Below are positions 11,764-23,760 of a stretch of 64,000 nucleotides of DNA, piece after piece. The notes beneath the pieces were generated by a model. The model was not told the origin of the DNA. It made no database searches and worked only from the letters and a program-made list of their open reading frames with translations. Position 1 is the first letter of the stretch; the number at the start of each line of letters is the position of its first letter. The position numbers were made by a program, and so were the translations under genes. Source of the DNA: Cardinalis cardinalis (lineage: Eukaryota > Chordata > Aves > Passeriformes > Cardinalidae); the NCBI GenBank assembly GCA_014549065.1, contig JACDOX010000003.1, positions 12,744,462 through 12,808,461 on the forward strand, read 5' to 3'.

Positions 11764-14700
11764 CTGCAGCAAAAAAAATCAAAAGCATTCCATTAGAGAA
11801 TGAAGCAAGACACCATTTAAGAATTCACAAGAGAGAAGACAACTTCAGACTCAGCATGAAGAAGGTTTGCAGTTTCAGTCTCTACTGCAGAGGCAAGACC
11901 TCTAACACACAAGGCTGCACATGCATTTTGAGACAAACTCTTATGACCCAAATCATTGCTGTGATATTGATTATGCTGNCATGATGATCTGTGATTTTAG
12001 GACAAGGCTTTAGGGCTTGTAAAAAGGTACTAAATGTTAGCACTGCAACTACCTTGAATAACAGTTAGTTCCCTGGTAGATCAGCTGTATAAATAAAGCC
12101 TTTGTTGGTAAGTTATATATCCAAATGTATCTGACTTTTCCACAGATTCCTTTTGATCTCTTTAAACAGACAAAAGTTTTCTGATAGTTAAAGTTCAAGA
12201 TTACATATTGGAAATCAATTTGCTCTGTGAATAAAGGGTTAATTAAATTTAGAGAAAGTAGAAAATCCTTCCCTCTCTACTGCCTTTGTCCTGAACTTAA
12301 GCACTGACTGTTTACATTTGCAAGCACAGCTCGTCTTAGTGGTACATGGCAATCCTCANTTTAACAGAAGCCTGTTTACCTTGCAGAAGGAAGATTTCCA
12401 ATCCTGTCTAAAGCACTGACATACATTATCCAGGACAGGTTCTTCCCTTCTCACTCNGCAAACCCCAATGCCATAACGCACTTTAACTTTACACTGTAAC
12501 ATCAAGAAACTTCACTCATAGTTTAGGCTACCTTTCTATGCAATTGTGTGAGGATACTTGTCTTTTAGACTATGACACTGCAAGAAAACACATTTCAGGA
12601 CCAGATGGTTTGAAATTTAAGGTTTCTCATTCTCCATGACAATAAGCTATAATAGAAAAAGGGTTATTTCTTTCCTCTTACTTTAATTTACCTTTTAGAA
12701 GGATTACGGAGTAGCTCAGCCAGACAGCGTAGATATTTTGAGGGTGAAGTTGGGGATTGTTCTAGTGTAGACACATCCACCTTGCAATGACTCCAAAAGA
12801 TGTCTGCTGCATGGGGAATAGTGACTTTAGCTCTGATATTATCAGCATTGCCATCAACTTCCAACAGACAGGTACATTCTTGCTCATTTTCTGGCACAAC
12901 ATAGCTCTGAATAAAAAAAAGCTTTGGTTTTCCTAGGAGTCCAGGACATGAGTCTGCTGTAAAGTATTTCTTTATTTGTTCCAAAGGGAATCCAGAAAAG
13001 GTGTGGTCTGTACAGAAGATGCTCTGAGAGTTTCCACGGCTGACCAATATGCAAACGAAGCTGTCACAATTTTTGTGCTTCTGCCACCTTGCAACTTCAA
13101 GCAATGTTTGATTCATGGAGCTCATATTTAAATATCTGTGACAATGAATGTCATAGCCTAAGCCTCTGAAGGTCTCTTCCAACACATCTGAAAGAAGCAA
13201 GAAGTAATTAAACCAAGGCACACCAAGGCTCAATCTCATCTATATTGAATTACAGTANTTACAGTGTTTTTCTATTGAAACGAAGTAGTTTATTTTAGCA
13301 CAATAATGAAAAAATCAGGAGTACTGTTGATCACAGTACATTGCATTCTTATAGTGCTACGNGCATGTTGTCTTTTCTGTGAGTTACATGTTTCATGACA
13401 GCAGAGACACTGTGTATCTGTTCACATTCCACAGACACTTAAACGTTTTCCTTTAGAGCTAGTATTCCAGATTCCTAAGACTTAAAATATAAGGTAAGAA
13501 AAAGCACACTTGAAATGATGAAGAGCGATCTGGACAGCATAGGANGTCTGCTCCACCTTTTAATTGGTCTAAATTACTCTGAATGGCTATTATAGATACA
13601 CAGAACTGCATAAGAAACACAGAGGTTCTCTTTCATCAGTCAAAAATGAACCTGCTGCAGTCATTTTTGCTTCCTAAAATTTTAAGTGTTGAGCTCCAGG
13701 TGAAGAGTGGACACTGGAGTCTTAACTGGAACAGAATGTCATTTTCAGGAAAAAAAAAAAATCTGAATAATGAACTCTTTCAATCGAGTTAGAAATTAAA
13801 ACTGTAGGTAGCCAAACCACTCAGACATCAGAATAGTGTGGCACAACTATTTCTGCCTTTCTAGCAAACTCCTTTAAGCAATGCCATATGCCCTGTCTCC
13901 TCTGAATCCCACTAGCACCATAATGTACTTCAGTGCAAGTCTTGCCTTCTATCGTGTTAAATGCTGACAATGTGACTTTATACAACTGAGATACAGACTT
14001 TCTGTGTGTGAGTTCCACAAGCACTGCCCTTCAACTACATCAGCAATTCTAAGTTAGTTCATCTGCTGGACCATTACATTTGAGAAAACCAAAAGACATG
14101 CCTGGAAAGCCTCTCCTTCCCTACATCTCCCAGCCTATTACAGAACTGGATACAAATACTCCCTTCATTTTTATTTTTAGCCTCATGTGTTACAGTGCTT
14201 AGAGAGTGAGGGGTGTTTTTGACTGTGCAATGATCCAATTCTAGGATTCTACAAAGGCAATCAGGAACCCCCACATTTCAATCATGGCAGTGACTACACT
14301 GACAGCAGAGGTGACACTTTCAGTTTCACTGTGGTGACACTTTGAGCTAAACTGTGCAAGATAAGACAGAAGCCCAGGTGCATCATTAACAAAGGACCTC
14401 ATGGCTATTGAAAATCTCTGGTGTCNAATATGATTGCACTTCAAATCCACAACAGTTTTGGTTTTGTTAGCTGCTGGGAAACACTACCACTTCTGCCAAT
14501 AACCTGCTGTATGACTGTATGACTGCTGTAAGCCTAATTTTTCTGTTGGTTGCTGAACATCCTTTTTGCCCATCCCAAAATTCAGTCTATCCTCTTCCAA
14601 GTGCTTTCATTCAGAGATTCTGCACCAAAAAAAACCAAACATTGTCTCCAGTATTTAGGACAGTTGGCTTTAACCTGATGTTGTCCCTTCCAACTCTTTG

Positions 14701-17700
14701 AACTCTTATTAGAATTGGTAGATTAAATGACTGGGACAACACTACCCTAATCTGGCTGGTAAATGTACATTACATTTTTTTATACTAAATTCTTCTAATG
14801 ATCTGAAATTAACAAGTTAAGGGACTTAAAATTCCAGAGACTTACCAGTGTCATTGCCAATACAATCTATTATCAGGCATATTCCTAAAGGTTGACTTTG
14901 CATTCTGTAGGAATCATCAGACATCTGAGAAATGTGAAAGGACAATTACAAAGTTAATACATCACCTTCTCAACTTTTAGACCATATTATTTTCTCAAAT
15001 TTTATGTTATAGGTATATTAAATGACAATCTGCTGTTTTCCACCCAGTAGCCAGCAGAAATCTGTCTACTGGGTTGNAATGTGTCTTATCTATGTAACAA
15101 AAAACCAGGAGAAAGGGACTAATGATTCTTTTCCCTCTATTTNTAGTACAGGCTTAGTTTTTGTGTCCTTGTGTTATACAGTCTCACTACCATAAAGATT
15201 CTTAAACAGAGACTAAAACTGTACAAGCTTCATACTGCCAACATAATAAATGTAGAGAACTTTTGTGTTCCTCAGGTGTGCAAGCAACCATTGCTCATCA
15301 GAAAATTTATTTCCTTATTTATTTGAACAACCTCCTTATTCCTAAGTAATCCATAATGACTCTATCACAATTCCTCTCCCCTCTGAAGAGAATTGATTGA
15401 AGCAAATCAGTTTGCTACAGGTTGGTTCCTGGCCTATAGGAGAACTAGTGCAAATAGCAGTCGGCCATCCCTATCATTAATCNCCAAAGCATGTCTGTCT
15501 TCTGCCTCGAGAGCAAGGGGTGAGGAAGNAATCAAGAACAAAATCTACTGCATGCAAAGAAGCTCTGATTTCTAATGCATGTGGCAAGAGGTCTGAACTT
15601 CAACAGGTTTTAACTTGGCCTCCACTAATAAATGTATGATTTCTGTGTGCACATCATATATACATGTATTTTGCACACTGCTGCTTCCAGAGTAGCAGCA
15701 AATATTTTATATTGCAAATATATTCTCCAAAACCAATTCACAGAACCTGTTTATGGCTGAGGATGTACCCATTGTTCTGTCTGCACACAACTCAAGGAAA
15801 TCTCAAAATGAAACACAAAGAAAATGAGGAAAATATTCACAGAGATTATATTTATTTACANGCATACATATAAACAAGAATATACCTTATGTGGCACTGA
15901 TCCTGACTCCTCAATGGACATGTGCAGTGGTTCTGCTGCAGCTAAAACATACAGAAGCAATCTCAGTATGCAAGNGCCAGTGATATCTTTTAATCACCAG
16001 ATCAATTATAAAGAAGANTGTATCTCCTTCAGCAAAGTTCTCACCCTTTGGGATTGCTTAGTTTCTATGTATGCCACTGAAGCTTAAAAATCCCTAAATT
16101 ATTCACCTCTAAAATGTTAGCTGGATTTCATTCTACGTTGCTTGGGACTAGAAGAAACAATTAATCTCTTCTACACTGAAAGAATTCAGCCAACTAATTT
16201 TAAAAACCACCATATTTGAGAGGTATTTGGGGTTTCCAGAGAAAACACAATATACATGGAAAGAACCTGGTATTCAATGCACAACTGCCTGGCTGGCCTG
16301 GTGGGCAGTCCACTGCTGAACTGACACAAAAACTTCCTTCTCCAGAGTTAATGGGCAGAACTGCACTACACAGGCCTCCAGAGCTGGCTAGCCAATTTTA
16401 TCCATGGTTTTACTAATAAAATATTTATTCTGTTAAGTTTCGACAGTGGAAGCTTATATTTTTTAAGAATGCTTTAAGATGTGGCAGCACAAGCAAAGCA
16501 AATACAAGACCAAACAGTAAGGCCAGGCTCAGTTCTGAGAGATATCAAATACTGTCTGCTCCTGATGTTATTAACAGGATTAGCCATGAACACAATTATC
16601 AAATAGCAGTCCTTTTGATGTAATGAAATTCATCATTTGGCTCTTTTAAATAAAATGCTCTTACCCAGAGTAAGACTTGATCCATTTTGTAATTTTTCCA
16701 TGCTCTCATTCTGAATCTGAAATTAAGAAAAAGGCATAATTTTCCTATTCTCCTTCAAGAATTAATAAACGTGTTCCAAAATAAAACACAGTAGTATTTC
16801 TTCCTCAGTAAAAGGATATTTTGGATTAATTTCTATCAGGTAAATAGAATTACAACATAACAGATGAAAAAACCTACCCAGAGCACAGACAAATAAAATA
16901 AACACCCAACTGTTCCTCCTCCTCGAATAAAAACAAAAAAACCACCAGCTTGTCATGAACCGCAAGGAAAAGCCTCTGAAGATGTGAACTTGTTTCCTAT
17001 GCAGCAGCAGGGAGCTGCATGTTTACTGAACACATGACAATGAATATTTAGCAAGGTTAAAGACTTCAAGAAAGGTCACACTAATACAATACAATACAAT
17101 ACATTAATACAATATCAGAGCTTACTCAAACATAAAAACTACTGCATGCAATAGAATTTGATGACTTTTCAGATACTGAGATATCTTCTTAAACTGAATT
17201 TAAAACAAACCACAAAAAAAACCCTTGAAAAACTCTTCTTAAGAAAGCNATCACTTTCAGCTTTACTTTCCTGGAAATGTCCAGAAGTACAAAGANGAAC
17301 AATATGTTTTGCAAGGAACAGTCTAAGCAAAACTTTTCCCTCCACAGTGTAATACAAAAAAACTTTCAAGATACAGATTTTATATGTTCAACTAATAGGA
17401 ATAAATTCACAGAAGTCCTTTAAACAGCATCTTTCTAAGGCAGATTTAAATCAGACCCTAAATTCAGCAAATAACGGAAGTAAACCAAGCAATATTTTAG
17501 TCACTAGCCATCTCTAATTCCTCAGGCTCTACAAGGTGGATCTCCTTTTAAAGTCTGGCAATATTTAGAAGTAAAGGATTTGTTTCACTTCTTGTATACT
17601 TACCCCTGAATGATAAGGAGGCTCAATCAGATTGAAATTAGGTAGAGAGGCCTGATGAGCATTTACATAAACTGGCTGACAATGAACAGAGGACACTGCA

Positions 17701-20220
17701 GCTGCAAATTTAACAGAAACATAAATACACCATGATATTTCAACGGTTTTGAAAGNCTAAATCTATGAAGAATGCAAATGCCCTTATTTGTAAGTCATAG
17801 TTTTATCTTCAGCACATCTGAGTGTTGCTATCAAGAGTAACCAGTGCAAAAAGAGCATCTTACCTTTGTGCTTGTACGTCTGAATCTTCCTAATCAAGTC
17901 TATCCTGTGAATACTTCGAAAACAGTTTTCTATCAAATCCAGTTGATTAGGAGCCACCAAATTTAGCTTCTCTAGATCAATTATAAGAGCTAGAAAACTC
18001 TAGAATAGCAACATAAACCCAAACACATCAGTATTTTTTTCTCCACCAGATGTAACAAAGCAACACAGAAAATACCATGGAGAGGTCATAAAGGCTGTAT
18101 AAACAATTAGAGATGTTACACCTTCTAAGAAAATTATCTGAGAGACACATGAGTCCTTGATATTATCACAGGAGTAACAGAAACTACAAAGTGATATTCT
18201 TAAAAATCATTCTTAAATTTTTGAGGAAACAGTTTTGCATTTTGTTTTTGCTACAAAGCCAGCCACTGTGAATGCCACTCGCCACAAAGCAAGAGGCAAG
18301 AAAAGCTTTGGGAAATTTTCAGAGCCTCTCTCCTTCTCTGACTGAATATAGAAAAGGAAAAAAAAAAAACCTCAAAGGAAGAAGACAGAAATCTTCAGTC
18401 TTCTCTGCACAGTGGTCAAGGTTTCTGAGTCCTCTCTACTGAATTTCTGCTTTCTCAGAGGACTTAACAAAAATATTCAGAATGCAAAGGTATAAAGACG
18501 TAATTACAAAATATGTGTTCTTTTGTAAGTGAAACAGAGCACAAACAAAAAGTGACTTTGTAATTCAAGATACAGTTCAAATGGTTATTGGTTTGAGATC
18601 ATTCTTANATAAACTTTCAGGTCAGAAATACCGAAGAAAGACTTCTGTAAAATGCCTGCCCATTAAGTACATTCAACCACCATACACTATAACAAGAACT
18701 GTTCCCTCTTACTTTTCTACTAGTTTTCCATGCTTCTTTCCTTGAATAAAAGATCAACAAAATGAAACAGAAGCCACAACTCCTTGTCTGCTTCTTGATG
18801 TTGGTGTACTCCTGCCTCAATACTCCTTGCAGTACTGACTCCTTTCCTTTGCTGTCTAGCTACTTTTTTACTTTAATGTCTCTTTGCTCAGAGGAGAATG
18901 CCAGAATTAAGAAAAACATACCTTATCTTTTGCCATTTTCATACGAGGTGCATAATCCCTGAGTAGAAAACCGAGAGAACCCACTTCATCTTTTTCCAGA
19001 TTTTCATTTATCTCTACCATTAGTACCCTGAAATAAAGTTGAGACATTTCTAAAGGATTAGCTTGCAGCAAGATTCCTCCCTTTCCCAACTACTCAACTT
19101 CTCCCCATGTTCCAGCCTTAATCTACGATTTCTAACCAAGAAAGAGGTAAAAAATGTACCCTGTTTCAAGATCCAAGTATAAAATACTCTTGCTAATCAG
19201 CACCTGTGTTTTTCAGACTGACAGTGTAATAGCCACTGTTAGTAAAACAAAAGTTTCCTTAATGTTTAACAGAGATTAANTGAGAGAATGAGACAACAGA
19301 ACACATTCTTAACTTTTTTATCTGTTAGTTACATGGTTTTTATTTTAGTGAGAATTTAATACAGGAAAATCTTCCTTATGAGTATATGGATTTCTTTCTG
19401 AAGTCTCTCAAAGAAAATAACTGGAATTTCTTAATTTAAGCCTCTCAAAACTAAAAGAGTAAAACAAGAAAGAGAGAGGTCCCTTGAGAAAAGTTATACC
19501 ACGTGGCTATGTTCCCAGAGCAAACCAGAAAAGAAAATATGTCTAACCAATGATATTCTTATAAAGTGTCATTTTTAGCTGCTAATCTAGAACTCTACAA
19601 ACATCACTGTTTTTATTCACAAACACACAAACTCTTTAAATACAGATGCCTCTAATGCCATGACTAGTAAGAAACTACTGAAGTTTAATTCAGGGACTAA
19701 ACTTGACATTTTCTTTTAACTATAACTCTAGATATAATGTCCTCTTCTGCTTTTCTTCTACCTTCAATAAATATTCTCTGAATCTGAGAAGTATTAAATA
19801 AATTTTNAAAAAATTNAAAAAAACCTCACACATACTGCACCCACCCCCCCAAACAAACAAAAAAACCAAACCACTTATTTTGAACAAGACAGCATAGATT
19901 TGAAATCTGAAACAGATATATTACCTGTAATCAGGGATAAGTCTGAAACTCCTGGCAAGGTGAGCTTCCACTGTTGTTTTCTCAGTGTTCAGGATCCTTC
20001 TCAGCAAGTCAAACCTCTTGACTCTGTACAACAGCTCAGATAAGCCAAGAGGAGTCAGTTTCTCTCTCTCATTCAAAGCCAGCAGGATGTCTTTAAGATC
20101 AGCATTGGCCAAGTCAGGAGCAAGGTCTCGGCACAGGAAAACCATCATCTCTTCTTCTTCTTTATCCAATTCTTCTTCAATCTGATGAATGAGGAAAGCT
20201 GGCACTTGGCACCTGGTCAT
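11619..20220 (-). CDS. CFLAR: CASP8 and FADD-like apoptosis regulator (c-FLIP long form)
   Basis: Catalytically dead caspase-8 relative that binds FADD and procaspase-8/10 at the death-inducing signalling complex and sets the choice between apoptosis, necroptosis and NF-kB signalling. Nine coding exons (minus strand: 20220-19925, 19027-18922, 17999-17864, 17701-17604, 16716-16665, 15941-15886, 14924-14846, 13187-12692, 11763-11619) join in phase to 487 aa plus TAG; the human long form is 480. DED1 (about 9-85) keeps RVKRFDLL and DED2 (about 100-178) keeps HRIDL, so the R-x-D-L motif survives in both. The caspase-like domain starts near 254 (QPLGICLIIDCIGND). The catalytic His is replaced by Arg325 (LVSRG) and the catalytic Cys by Tyr370 (FFIQSYVV). 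The caspase-8 processing site LEVD is retained at 383-386. The C-terminus ends PLDCC, unlike human. It is transcribed in the same direction as CASP10 and NDUFB3. Confidence 0.97.
12692..13187 (-). CDS. CFLAR: CFLAR coding exon 8 (pseudo-catalytic core)
   Basis: 496 nt between an acceptor ending CTTTCAG and a donor GTAAAT. It contains the altered catalytic motifs SFVCILVSRG and FFIQSYVV, the LLEVDG cleavage site, and SPTSPSKYLRCLAELL. Confidence 0.95.
14846..14924 (-). CDS. CFLAR: CFLAR coding exon 7 (start of caspase-like domain)
   Basis: 79 nt between an acceptor ending TTCTCAG and a donor GTAAG. It encodes SYRMQSQPLGICLIIDCIGN, the first strand of the pseudo-p20 unit. Confidence 0.93.
15886..15941 (-). 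CDS. CFLAR: CFLAR coding exon 6 (linker)
   Basis: 56 nt between an acceptor ending TTTTAG and a donor GTATA. It encodes the low-complexity linker AAAEPLHMSIEESGSVPHK. Support comes from splice sites and exact phase with both neighbours. Confidence 0.8.
16665..16716 (-). CDS. CFLAR: CFLAR coding exon 5 (linker)
   Basis: 52 nt between an acceptor ending TTTCAG and a donor GTAAG, encoding IQNESMEKLQNGSSLTL. Phase is 0 in and 1 out, fitting exons 4 and 6. Confidence 0.8.
17084..17103. repeat. Short (ATACA)4 microsatellite
   Basis: Four perfect ATACA units lie between CFLAR coding exons 4 and 5, followed by an interrupted ttaatacaat. Confidence 0.85.
17604..17701 (-). CDS. CFLAR: CFLAR coding exon 4 (linker)
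   Basis: 98 nt between an acceptor ending TTTGCAG and a donor GTAAG. It encodes a Pro/His-containing linker (SSVHCQPVYVNAHQASLPNF) after DED2. A second AG six bases in would give a slightly shorter, in-frame exon. Confidence 0.8.
17864..17999 (-). CDS. CFLAR: CFLAR coding exon 3 (end of DED2)
   Basis: 136 nt, the same length as the matching CASP10 exon 3, as expected for paralogues. It encodes LEKLNLVAPNQLDLIENCF and HRIDLIRKIQTYK, very close to human c-FLIP. Confidence 0.95.
18922..19027 (-). CDS. CFLAR: CFLAR coding exon 2 (start of DED2)
   Basis: 106 nt between an acceptor ending TATTTCAG and a donor GTATG. It encodes LEKDEVGSLGFLLRDYAP, matching human LDKSDVSSLIFLMKDY with the FL hydrophobic-patch residues kept. 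Confidence 0.93.
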
Positions 20221-20356
20221 CACTTTGTTGCTGTTCCTTTAAAATTGCCAGCCTACTGTTTTTTAAACTGGAAACCAGCATGACATGAAGCCTGTGTCTA
20301 CCATAGCACCTCTCTTGTCTTCATTTTTATCAAGGTGCATTTCTACAAGGACAGTT
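19925..20356 (-). CDS. CFLAR: CFLAR first coding exon (DED1) with 136-nt leader containing an upstream ORF
   Basis: The acceptor CTCTCCCACAG precedes 20356. The main ATG at 20220 starts MTRCQVPAFLIHQIEEEL, and the DED1 core FLCRDLAPDL and SELLYRVKRFDLLRRIL follow; the donor GTAATA follows 19925. The leader contains an upstream ATG at 20340 opening a 25-codon frame that stops at 20263, 42 nt before the main start. Alternative starts further in would cut DED1 helix 1. Confidence 0.9.
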
Positions 20357-20582
20357 CTGTGGGAGAGAATTAAAAGGCAATAAATCAATGATCTGCCGCA
20401 CAAGTCCACAGTTAACTCTCCTATCTGAAGCATTTAACTTTCAACTGACACTCCAACATACACTACTCAGATCTCCTTTATTCAAGGGAATCTCCCAGTT
20501 GTTCATTACAAAACTAAAAGTATTTGGAAGGTCATACTAATCAGAAATACATGTAAATTCTTTTTAGAGTAAATGATCTTAC

Positions 20583-20716
20583 CATGAGTCTGTATATTCC
20601 ATAGGAAGTGAAACAAAAGTCATCAGCTGGCTGATGAGTGATAGATCAAGTATTTCCAAAAGCTCTGCCCTTTTCCGAGCAACAATATAACATGCAATTT
20701 TAAAACCACTAATTAT
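20583..20716 (-). other. CFLAR: Candidate untranslated upstream exon of CFLAR
   Basis: 134 nt bounded by an acceptor TTTACAG and a donor G/GTAAGA, located 227 bp upstream of the first coding exon. One frame is open throughout (44 codons), but joining it to the exon at 20356 creates TGA at the junction, so it would be leader and not coding. An ATG at 20623 opens a 13-codon upstream ORF ending at that junction. Only splice-site evidence supports it; no transcript was available. Confidence 0.4.
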
Positions 20717-22819
20717 CTGTAAATTCAAGAGTGTGTGTATTTTCTTATTATTAACATCATTNAAATTTATTTCAATCTGGAGTTAAAAGGATTTTCCACA
20801 CACACCCTCCATGCTCAAAAAGATTGAAAACTCACCCAAAGAAAATACTCCAACCTTAAATACGCAAATTGGTTAATTCTGAAGGTATAAATACCTGAAG
20901 GTATAGATAAGCCACAGACCATCTTTTCTTCACGAAACATTCATGTACCATCATACTGAAAATTGGAACAAAAATTCAAACCTAGAAAACCCCCTAACCT
21001 TGTGATTAACAAAATCAGGAGGGTGCTCTGCTCAATTTCCACTGCCACCAACTACAGAAATTCTATCTGACCTCCATTACATATATGGAGAAGTGGCAGA
21101 TGAGCAAACCTAGAAACAAATCTTAGTCCTTCCACAGAGTTTGATCACTATACTGCAGAGTGTTTTATTTACACCATACTGGAAAGCAAATGCCAATTCA
21201 ACTTCAAAGCCTAATATACTAAANGTCTGGCACCTGAATTAGATTTTTTTACAGAATTATCATCCTTTTGTTACACATTCTAGACGTTACAATCAAAAAT
21301 GTCACATATTGTGTCCATAATTAAGCAGGTGAGATAAATTAATCTAAAACAGAGGAACCCCTCATGCACTGTAATGTGTTTTGGAAAGTTTTCTATCAGA
21401 AGAAAAGCATATTTATTGCTAACTTATTTTCAATCTAGCATCAAATACTTGTGAGAATTCTACAGAATGACACTGTTTTCATGACATATTGCAGTCAAGA
21501 AGGGGGAGGCACAAAGCACCTTCATACGAAAGCATCTCCCAGGTACATTCAGCTGGGACTTTCAAAAGACCTTGATGTAATAGTTTAACTCTAAAGTGAA
21601 ACAGGAATTTAACAACTTTTTGTCATTTTTGGAAATACCAGAAAAACTTTTTAACTACTCCAGTTGATTTTTATCTAATCTTTTAAAACTAGTTAAAAAA
21701 AACCAGAGGAAGGGTGCGTGTTAGTGGGGAATTTCCCACCGAGTTGGAATTTCAGACATGCAGAATTACTATTTATATATTAACTTAAAAATAATTTGCC
21801 TTTAAAACACACATATGAATCCTCTTCTATTGTGAATTTCCTTTATATATGGTACATTACATGCTCATTATAAAAAAATGCTGATTCTACTCAGTCTTGA
21901 AATTATCTTACCTGTATGTAAAACTGTTCACAGGAACACGGGAAATCTGACATTTGACCATTGCCAAACCACTGATCCAGAACACATTGGTTTCCCTCCA
22001 GAATGTTCCAGTGACTACATTAACTCATTCTCTGCTGGAAAATGTCAAGATCACAAATTACTGTGGGGGCTACTTCCTAATTTTATGCGATGGGAAAATT
22101 AAAGAAAATGACCAAGGGTCGGTCATTCTCCTGTATGACTGCAGTGAACCAGGAATTGTGCTCTAAATAAAGGAAAACCAGCTGTGCAGATAACATTCAT
22201 TGGGTACTGTGTGGGGAATGAGTAAAAGCAACAGGAAGTGATTTTTTAGTATAAACTAAAAAACTTTGTATAAACTAAACTGTTTAGTATAAACTAAACA
22301 GTTTGTAGCTTTGCCAATCCACTCCGCCATAAGAGATAAAGGGCATAATGTTCCACTCTTCCATCTGATGACCCCTTTTCCAAATATAACAGATACAGTC
22401 GTTAGAGATGCAAAAGTTAAAGAAAAAAAGCAATCACAACATACACCCAGCAGCCTAGCTTTTGATTATCTGGACTGTGCAACAAGATGACTTAGCGAAT
22501 ATAAATTCTCTACAAAGAGGAAAGAAAAATCAGCTTTTTATAAGACAAAATAAAAAAGTTCATAGTCATCAGAGATAAAGCTGCCTCAGTAATTTTCGTG
22601 TTCATGTGCATGTCGAATTAGGCTTTTTTTTTTTTTGCAACACCCTTGCAAAGGAGCAGGAAATAACATACTAAAATTTCACACAAAGATGCACAAGGCT
22701 CCAGTTAACTCCTTGCTGGCATTTGTATCTTGAACCCTTCACAGTCATCTTTGCAGCAACAAAACCAGGATGTGACTCCAGTGGGTGTCGTTCTGATTTA
22801 GGAAATTATCTTTCTTCCA
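20717..22819 (-). other. Probable CFLAR 5' intron
   Basis: AT-rich sequence between the candidate leader exon and the CpG island. No exon is recognised. It contains an inverted repeat at 22277-22304 and small gtataaacta repeats. Confidence 0.5.
22277..22304. repeat. Perfect 12-bp inverted repeat with 4-nt loop
   Basis: The left arm aaactgtttagt (22277-22288) and the right arm actaaacagttt (22293-22304) flank ataa. The region also holds three copies of a gtataaacta-like word (about 22248-22298), which suggests local duplication. Confidence 0.85.
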
Positions 22820-23760
22820 CAGGACGAGCTCGGCCGGAAGAGCCGTGCTGGAAGGGGAGAACAGAGATGACCTGGCCGGGGGGGCTCGGGCTGCGCCCCG
22901 TGCTTCCTCCGCTCTGCCTTGGCTGCCGTGCTGGGACGGCTGCACTTGGAGGAGGCTCATCTGGCATTTTTCAAAGTCGCAGAGCATGCTCCACACCTTT
23001 TGAATTCCCCTATTGCCTCACTGCCCTACGGCCTTCAACAGAACTTGTGCAACGTATTCAGGAAAAACAGGGAATTGCTGCGGAGATCACCACATTCCTT
23101 ACCACGCTAATTTGTTTTAAGGTCCCAGTCCTCCTAATTAAAACAAAACAANAAAAAAAAAAACAGAAAAAAACCCCAAAATCAAGCAAATAAATCCCCA
23201 ACTACTAAACGTGGTTTATGCAGATTTCCAGTAATTTTTCTAAGTGCGTCATTTAAAATCACATTCGGTTTCTGTTCTCACCACGAGCCCAGACCGAGCC
23301 CGGGCCCCGCTCGCACCGGCCGCTCCGGCGCTGGGCCGCCTGTGCTCAGAGCGCACGGTGGGAAGGGCAGTGCGAGGGAAGGAGGGGGAAAGGAGCGGGG
23401 GAAGGTAGAACGCACCCGGACGCGTCGGGGAGGTCTCTACAGCAGCCAGGTCCGCCATTTGGAGCAGGGAGGAGCTGGGGCCGTACCGGCCCGCTGGCCA
23501 GCGCCGGCCCGGGACAGGGGGGGATGGGGAGAGGCAGGATGTTGTTTTAGTTTTGTTTCCTCCTGTACCCCGGAGTCGTAACTCTGGGCTGAACAAACAA
23601 AACCGAGCTACAACGGACGGAGGCGGGACAGGGCCTGCGGCGCCTCCCGGCGCCTCCCCCTGGCACGGACCCGTGGCCGAAAGGGCTGCGGGGGGAGGCC
23701 GTGGCGGGGGCGCGGTGCCGGGTTCAGCGGGTGCACAGGCGTTCGGAGGCGGTGTGTCTG
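22820..23760 (-). promoter_or_regulatory. CFLAR: CpG island, likely CFLAR promoter and first exon
   Basis: A GC-rich, CpG-rich block lies upstream of CFLAR with no other gene to claim it. A YY1-type element (AAATGGCGG on the minus strand, 23452-23460) is oriented as in many first exons just downstream of a start site. A donor G/GTGAGAAC on the minus strand ends a plausible untranslated first exon at 23282. The exon would run from about 23470-23500 down to 23282. Promoter use is inferred from position and motifs. Confidence 0.6.

Noticed and set aside
14640..14710. Possible CR1 tail (gttgtcccttccaactctttg)
   Set aside because: Only a short stretch resembles CR1, with no octamer tail and no preceding homology.
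17084..17113. ATACA repeat considered as a possible larger satellite
   Set aside because: Only four perfect units; an ordinary small microsatellite.
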